Below are positions 38,563 to 42,927 of a stretch of 42,927 nt of DNA, piece by piece. Where the stretch lies: positions 1 through 42,927 of the IMG/VR virus record IMGVR_UViG_3300046524_000298, one strand, 5' to 3'. Origin of the DNA: a virus. Below the pieces are notes generated by a model. It was not told the DNA's origin. It searched no databases and worked only from the letters and a program-made list of their open reading frames with translations. Position 1 is the stretch's first letter; each line of letters opens with the position of its first letter. The position numbers and the translations under genes were made by a program.

Positions 38563-39003
38563 TTAGTCAGTTGCATCCACGCATGCCTGGCGTTCTTTGT
38601 CGTAGCTGTTTATGCCGTTTTCGAACTGTTGGCTGTTGTTGCTAAGCAGTCCCTGCCATGACGACGCGGCGCTGATGGAAGCCTCGTTGCACTTGTGGAA
38701 CGGGGTAAAGAGTACGCCGAATTTCTCCCCCTCATTCTGAAGCGCGGCTAAGTCCTGAGCCTGTTTTCGGCGGGCTACAGGGGCAATCTTTCCGCTTATG
38801 ACCTGCGCATTACCACGCTCTACAGCAGCATCTAAGCGGGTTATGAAGTCTCTGGCCTCACTTATGGTGGGGCTGGCCTCTTTCTTTTCCGGCGTGCTTT
38901 GCGCGCCGCCTGACTCGCTCAAGTCTATGACCCGTAGTTTTTCAGCGGCCGAGCAGTTCAATGCGGAAGCAGCGAGCAATGCAGCGATAAAAATCCGTTT
39001 CAT
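38563..39003 (-). CDS. predicted secreted periplasmic protein (moron)
   Basis: A 146-residue protein with a textbook signal peptide (MKRIFIAALLAASALNCSAA; cut near residue 20) and a mature helical part containing two Cys (about residues 104 and 142) that could form a disulfide. AGGA lies 6 nt upstream of the ATG. It is read against the late operon, between X and D, with its own likely promoter, so it may be expressed in the lysogen. Such genes commonly alter the envelope or block superinfection; no known family is recognised. Confidence 0.75.
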   Translation of the reverse strand: MKRIFIAALLAASALNCSAAEKLRVIDLSESGGAQSTPEKKEASPTISEARDFITRLDAAVERGNAQVISGKIAPVARRKQAQDLAALQNEGEKFGVLFTPFHKCNEASISAASSWQGLLSNNSQQFENGINSYDKERQACVDATD

Positions 39004-39034
39004 GAAATTCCTACTGGCTGATTTAAAGGGCGGG

Positions 39035-39063
39035 ATTCTAAGAACCGCCAGGTATGGAGTCTA
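39035..39063 (-). promoter_or_regulatory. promoter for the secreted-protein gene
   Basis: On the minus strand: -35 TAGACT (39058-39063), 17-bp spacer, -10 TAGAAT (39035-39040), about 30 bp upstream of the ATG at 39003. The -10 is good and the -35 moderate. It supports independent leftward expression. Confidence 0.5.
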
Positions 39064-39145
39064 TCCGTAGCGGCCTTGCTTCGTTACGGGTAACGCTTCC
39101 TTTCCCATAAAGCCCTACCACTGCTGTTTTTATGGCCAATGTCCT

Positions 39146-40195
39146 ATGACCCCCCAATTCAGAATTGTCGCGAACGGTTCAGATATCACGTCGCTGATTA
39201 ACGATCGGCTTTTACTGTTACGCACCACTGATAAGCCCGGTATGGAGTCGGACGAGTTTGAGTTGCGCATTGACGACCGTGACAGCCTAGTAACGCTGCC
39301 CAAGCGCGGCGCCGGGATTGAGGTCTACCTGGGCTACGCAGAAACGTCCCTGGTTCGCCTGGGACGGTATGTGATTGACGAAATCGAAGTTGCGGGCCCG
39401 CCGGATATTATCGTTATTCGGGGAAAAGCCAGTGATATGCGCGGCACCGGTAAATCCATCCGCCTCGGCGCCTGGGAGGACGTGCCGTTGTCGAAAATTG
39501 TTTCAGATATTGCGGCCCGTAATGGCTGGACACCCGCTTGCACCATCGCCACGAAAGTCGTGCGGGCGGACCAGCTCCACGAATCGGACTTTAGCTTTGT
39601 CACCCGCCTGGCCAAGTTGTACGACTGCACCGCTAAGGTGGGCGACGGCAAGTTGATGGTAATGCAGCGACAAGCAGGGCTCAGTGCCAGCGGTAAGGTT
39701 ATTGGCGCGATAACCCTTACGCGTAGCGATGTAAGCCGCTGGCAATTCCGCCTGGGTGACCGTAATGCACACAAAACCGTGGCGGCCAAGCACCAAGATA
39801 AGAAAACAGGCACGTTGTCCGTGGTCTCCCTGGATAACGACGACCTGCCGGACGGCCTGCCGGCAGTGCATACCGATCGGCATATTCACCCGAACAAGAC
39901 CGCTGCTGAATCCGCAGCACGGGCACGGCTGGCGGCGTTCAATCGTTCGACGGCCGGCGTGCGTCTCGAAATGGCCGGGCGTACTGATCTTTTCGCAGAA
40001 CGTTTAATCAATGCCCAGGGCTTCAAGGTTGGGCTAGATGGCGAGTATCTAGTGGATTCCGTGGAGCAAACATTCACCCAGGCGGGCTGGACCACTACCG
40101 TCGAATGCAACGGCGGGAAAAAGGGTAAGGCCAGGGCGCAAGGCAAGAGAGCGAAGACGGCCGCAAAACCCGTCAAAGTCGTCAGTTTGGCGTAG
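39146..40195 (+). CDS. D: tail hub protein D (late control D family)
   Basis: A 349-residue protein of P2 gpD type: FRIVANGSDITSLINDRLLL, ESDEFELRIDDRD, YLGYAETSLVRLGRYVIDEI, ASDMRGTGKSIRLGAWEDV, ESDFSFVTRLAKLYDCTAKV. It forms the trimeric hub above spike V. The C-terminus is Lys-rich. Separated from X by the inserted leftward secreted-protein gene; otherwise the order U-X-D fits P2-like phages. Confidence 0.94.
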   Translation: MTPQFRIVANGSDITSLINDRLLLLRTTDKPGMESDEFELRIDDRDSLVTLPKRGAGIEVYLGYAETSLVRLGRYVIDEIEVAGPPDIIVIRGKASDMRGTGKSIRLGAWEDVPLSKIVSDIAARNGWTPACTIATKVVRADQLHESDFSFVTRLAKLYDCTAKVGDGKLMVMQRQAGLSASGKVIGAITLTRSDVSRWQFRLGDRNAHKTVAAKHQDKKTGTLSVVSLDNDDLPDGLPAVHTDRHIHPNKTAAESAARARLAAFNRSTAGVRLEMAGRTDLFAERLINAQGFKVGLDGEYLVDSVEQTFTQAGWTTTVECNGGKKGKARAQGKRAKTAAKPVKVVSLA

Positions 40196-40249
40196 CGGCC
40201 GAGTATCAAAGCACCCGCCATATGCGGGCTATTCATGTTAGGAGTTTGT

Positions 40250-40783
40250 ATGTCCATCACCCAGCAGCAATTGCTGCAAATCCTCCCGAACGCCCGCCCA
40301 GTTGCGGGCGTTTTTGTTTCTGTGTTGAACACAGCTATGAGTCGCTACGGAATCATCGGCCAACTGCGTGTCGCCGCGTTTATTGCCCAGATCGGGCATG
40401 AGTCGGCACAGTTGCGTCATGTACGTGAAATTTGGGGCCCCACGGCGCAGCAGGTCGGATATGAAGACCGTTCTGACCTAGGCAATACCGTGAAGGGAGA
40501 TGGCTCAAAGTACCGCGGACGCGGGCTGATCCAAGTTACTGGCCGGGCGAACTATGCCGCCTGTGGCGAAGCCTTGGGCCTGGACCTGATCACTCGTCCC
40601 GATCTGCTGGAGCTGCCACAGCACGCCACGATGTCGGCGGCGTGGTTCTGGTCCACCCGAGGGTTGAACACTCTTGCGGATCAGGGGCAGTTCGTGAAGA
40701 TCACCAGACGCATCAACGGTGGGCTCACTGGTCAGGACGACCGCCAGGCGCTGTACGACAAAGCGCTGAAGGTGCTGGCATGA
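40250..40783 (+). CDS. endolysin, GH19 chitinase-like muramidase
   Basis: A 177-residue protein. The start at 40250 has AGGAG with 5-nt spacing. GH19 fold: MSRYGIIGQLRVAAFIAQIG, catalytic Glu in GHESAQLRHVREIW, then GDGSKYRGRGLIQVTGRANY and WFWSTRGLN. No signal peptide, so it depends on the holin at 18616-18960. It cuts peptidoglycan at lysis. Its stop overlaps the spanin gene (ATGA). Confidence 0.94.
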   Translation: MSITQQQLLQILPNARPVAGVFVSVLNTAMSRYGIIGQLRVAAFIAQIGHESAQLRHVREIWGPTAQQVGYEDRSDLGNTVKGDGSKYRGRGLIQVTGRANYAACGEALGLDLITRPDLLELPQHATMSAAWFWSTRGLNTLADQGQFVKITRRINGGLTGQDDRQALYDKALKVLA

Positions 40784-41313
40784 CCCCGGTGCAGAAGCTG
40801 GCTGGCCTAGCGGTGCTGATTCTGGTGCTGATGGCCAGCGCCGCGGGCGTCACCTGGAGGGTTCAGGACTGGCGAATGGGGAGGCAACTGTCTGAACAGC
40901 TATCCGTGCAGATCGCCGCGCACCAGAGGCAGCTCGACGTCATCACCAACGAGGCTTGGCGACAGCAGAAAGCCGAGCAGGATAAACGCCTAGCCACTGA
41001 GCAGAAGATTGCGGTGCAGGACCAACAACACACTCAGGAATTATCCGATGCCCAACGCAAACAAGCTCTTCTGCGTGATCGCCTTGCTACTGCTGATGTC
41101 CGGCTGTCAGTCCTCATCAAGGATTCAGCCAGTAGCTGCGACGTGCCTGCCGCCCCCGGCGCCGTCGGCATGGTTCATGCAGCCCGTCGAGCCCAACTTG
41201 ACCCAGCGCATGCTCAACGAATTATTGCCATCACCGATGACGGGGATAACGCCATAATCGCCTTGCGTGCGTGCCAGGCCTATGTGCAAGGCTTAATGGG
41301 AGTCACGCCTTGA
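40780..41313 (+). CDS. inner-membrane spanin Rz
   Basis: A 177-residue type II membrane protein: TM segment at about residues 6-26 (LAGLAVLILVLMASAAGVTW), then a long periplasmic coiled coil (30-110, Gln/Lys/Glu-rich) and a C-terminal domain with Cys. ATG overlaps the endolysin stop (ATGA). The Rz1 gene lies inside it in another frame, the classic nested arrangement. It fuses inner and outer membranes with Rz1 at lysis. Confidence 0.88.
   Translation: MTPVQKLAGLAVLILVLMASAAGVTWRVQDWRMGRQLSEQLSVQIAAHQRQLDVITNEAWRQQKAEQDKRLATEQKIAVQDQQHTQELSDAQRKQALLRDRLATADVRLSVLIKDSASSCDVPAAPGAVGMVHAARRAQLDPAHAQRIIAITDDGDNAIIALRACQAYVQGLMGVTP
41048..41257 (+). CDS. outer-membrane spanin Rz1 lipoprotein, nested in Rz
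   Basis: A 69-residue lipoprotein entirely inside the Rz gene in another frame. The start at 41048 has AGGA about 9 nt upstream. Signal: KLFCVIALLLLMSGC with lipobox LMSGC; the mature part is short with a Pro-rich stretch (CLPPPAPS), as expected of Rz1. It is anchored in the outer membrane and pairs with Rz. Confidence 0.87.
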   Translation: MPNANKLFCVIALLLLMSGCQSSSRIQPVAATCLPPPAPSAWFMQPVEPNLTQRMLNELLPSPMTGITP

Positions 41314-41314
41314 C

Positions 41315-42034
41315 TTAGGAGGCCCCAAGCATTTTTTTAGCCGTTTCGGAAAGAAGATACGGAGCTAACGGCGTGGCGACAGTAATTGCATCTGCGAGGC
41401 CTCCAAGCGTATTTAGTATCTTCGAACCAGTATCGGTTTCGTGGAGCGCGGTCCCATAATCTCTATCGAAGAAACTGTGCCCAAGCAGTGCTTCTATTGA
41501 GTCAGTTACTGGGATGGTTCCGCCAAGCCTATATTCCTCAAGGGCAATAACAATCTTCCTTATGGATCTTGCCAAGTATTCTTTAACCTTTCCTTCGAAG
41601 TCGCCGGAAAGAACTTCTTCAACTAGCTCGTTCAAAGAACTAATGAATTCGCTTATCTTACTAGTCGTTAGCTTGTCAGGTGTCTTTGTATCTAGCAGGT
41701 CGGCAGCAGCAGTTAGATGATCAATAGTCGTGGTGCTGATTTTTCCAAAGAATGTCTCAAATTGTCCGCTCAGGTTCTGCGCATTGAATGCGGCGTCGAG
41801 AGCATTCTTCCACGCAGCGGCCGCTCGTGCCTGTCTCGGGAATAGTTCAATTACGAGAGAATATGCTTCCTCTGAGAGTGTCATTACCTTTGATAGGCGC
41901 TCATAGAGCAGCGGAGGGTTGTTTCCGGTATCCAGAATTTGAGCCCACGCAATGCGTGTGGTGATGGATCTGTCGATGTCTTGTGCTTCGAGCAAAACGT
42001 CTAGTAGGCGCGCAGCAGGATTGCCATTTTGCAT
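41315..42034 (-). CDS. AT-rich helical accessory protein, unknown function
   Basis: A 239-residue mostly helical protein; ATG at 42034, with an alternative TTG at 42043. No signal peptide; a mildly hydrophobic stretch near the C-terminus (DAITVATPLAPYLL). Its end lies 1 bp from the Rz stop, convergent. The region is AT-richer than neighbouring late genes, suggesting separate acquisition as a moron. Positioned between lysis genes and SRAP and read leftward, so it may be expressed in lysogens. Family not recognised. The stretch 42035-42200 upstream holds no gene I can see. Confidence 0.6.
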   Translation of the reverse strand: MQNGNPAARLLDVLLEAQDIDRSITTRIAWAQILDTGNNPPLLYERLSKVMTLSEEAYSLVIELFPRQARAAAAWKNALDAAFNAQNLSGQFETFFGKISTTTIDHLTAAADLLDTKTPDKLTTSKISEFISSLNELVEEVLSGDFEGKVKEYLARSIRKIVIALEEYRLGGTIPVTDSIEALLGHSFFDRDYGTALHETDTGSKILNTLGGLADAITVATPLAPYLLSETAKKMLGAS

Positions 42035-42200
42035 ATTTTTCAAGGCTCATTCTAGTTATCTCTGATGGTCTAAAAGTAGCTCAAGCCATCTCTGTTTTAC
42101 TAGGGGGAAATCCAAACAAATCACAGGAGTGTTTTAGATAGGAAAACTCCGAAAGCCACGTTTTTCATTGCCTGTGCGCTGTTTAGCCCGTACGGCCGTA

Positions 42201-42896
42201 TCATCTGGGGGCGAGCTGGGTCTTTGGGGCTATCAGCTCAGGCCCTTTGTTCCGCACGTTACCCACGGCTGTGTCGATCTTAAACCACTCGAACACTTCG
42301 GATGGCTCGCCCTGGTGCAGCACCATCTGCTCGGCGCGCTCCTTTGGTGTGGCCGGGTCCAACCATTCCCGGGCCAGGTCGGCAGTTAGCACCACAGGCC
42401 TGCGGTCATGAATGTCCACCATGCCGCCGGCGCTGTCGGCGGTGATTATCACAAAGCCGTCATGCTCTCCCGGGCCTTCATCAGTATCCGGTAGCTGGCC
42501 GATGGCAGCGCAGAATATCGGTGCACCGTCTCGCCGGCGGATTAGGTAGGGCTGCTTCTTCAGTCCACCTTCATCCACCCACTCAAACCAGTTGTCGATA
42601 GGCGTGATTGCTCGGTGCGGCCAGATCGCCCTGAAGAACGGACCATGTGCCACTTTTTCCACGCGGGCGGTGATAGGTGCCGCCCGGTCTCTCGCCCAAT
42701 GCGGCCGCCATCCCCAGCGTACGAGGTCAGCGTGGAGCAGCTCGCCTTGCAGGTGCAGCAGTGCAGCTGCGGTTGTCGGTGCCACGTTGTACCGTTCAAT
42801 TGGCTGATCTCCCACAGAGTTCACCAGCGCATTGGGCATACTCAGCGCTGCAACGAAGTCGTGGATTCCCCGGTACTGCGAAAGTCTTCCGCACAT
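42201..42896 (-). CDS. SRAP protein (YedK/HMCES-like abasic-site shield)
   Basis: A 231-residue protein. The start at 42896, not 42902, is chosen because SRAP proteins need Cys as residue 2 after Met removal, and GGAG lies 7 nt upstream. Key residues: Cys2 (MCGR), Asn37 (RYNVAPT), Glu105 (WFEW) and His163 (IHDRRPVVL). YedK/HMCES forms a thiazolidine crosslink with abasic sites in single-stranded DNA, shielding replication forks. The usual Cys of the RCLIP-type motif is replaced (RAITP). No LexA box is visible upstream, but only 31 bases remain in the window. Confidence 0.93.
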   Translation of the reverse strand: MCGRLSQYRGIHDFVAALSMPNALVNSVGDQPIERYNVAPTTAAALLHLQGELLHADLVRWGWRPHWARDRAAPITARVEKVAHGPFFRAIWPHRAITPIDNWFEWVDEGGLKKQPYLIRRRDGAPIFCAAIGQLPDTDEGPGEHDGFVIITADSAGGMVDIHDRRPVVLTADLAREWLDPATPKERAEQMVLHQGEPSEVFEWFKIDTAVGNVRNKGPELIAPKTQLAPR

Positions 42897-42927
42897 AAGC
42901 ATCTCCGCTCGTCGGCGCCGATGAACA

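Overview
This window looks like the genome of a temperate, contractile-tailed (myovirus-type) Pseudomonas phage, probably from the fluorescens group. The host is inferred, not proven: the attachment core is the 3' half of a tRNA-Ser(UGA), and the small-gene families (DUF1654, DUF4224, GH19 lysin, fused ClpP-like protease/capsid) together with the GC-rich coding style are typical of Pseudomonas prophages. The head module is lambda-like (Nu1/GpA-type terminase, gpW, lambda-family portal, cement protein, gpFII-like joiner). The tail module is P2-like, in the order V-W-J-I-fibre-assembly-FI-FII-E-E'-T-U-X-D.

Layout. 1-1272: small phage genes and an apparently undivided attP. This is a 65-nt tRNA-Ser 3' fragment flanked on BOTH sides by copies of TTTCCGCAAC, the expected look of integrase arm sites, so the window reads as an unintegrated, permuted phage genome or a tandem prophage junction rather than a simple prophage end. 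1273-8531: leftward early arm (int, DUF4224 excisionase candidate, DUF2786, a LuxR-type HTH protein and small proteins), interrupted by two AT-rich rightward cassettes (3431-4407 and 5848-7145). 8574-8668: leftward promoter PL with two operators, plus a LexA box. 8688-11442: DUF1654, then an AT-rich three-gene cassette (sce7726-family putative nuclease, T4 beta-family protein, two-TM coiled-coil protein). 11683-12853: CI-like S24 repressor, a three-operator region and a Cro-like gene. 12983-17491: rightward early operon (replication initiator, DnaB, a second tyrosine recombinase, zinc-ribbon protein, Q-like antiterminator). 17537-18364: DUF2971 accessory gene. 18471-18542: tandem terminators. 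18616-41313: late genes for holin, head, tail and lysis, interrupted by one leftward gene for a secreted protein (38563-39003). 41315-42896: a leftward accessory gene and an SRAP (YedK/HMCES-like) gene.

How it works together. CI and Cro should compete for five 15-bp sites of the form TTAACC-N3-GGTTAA, arranged at two control regions about 4 kb apart as at lambda OL and OR. Both PL and PR have a 17-bp spacer with an operator inside it. Two perfect CTGT-N8-ACAG LexA boxes lie in front of DUF1654 (8653-8668) and a leftward coiled-coil gene (602-617), so part of the phage seems to answer the host SOS response directly. CI keeps the Ser/Lys dyad but has Met-Gly where Ala-Gly is usual. The best candidate for an undescribed system is the sce7726/beta/TM cassette, which sits directly downstream of cI like lambda rexAB.
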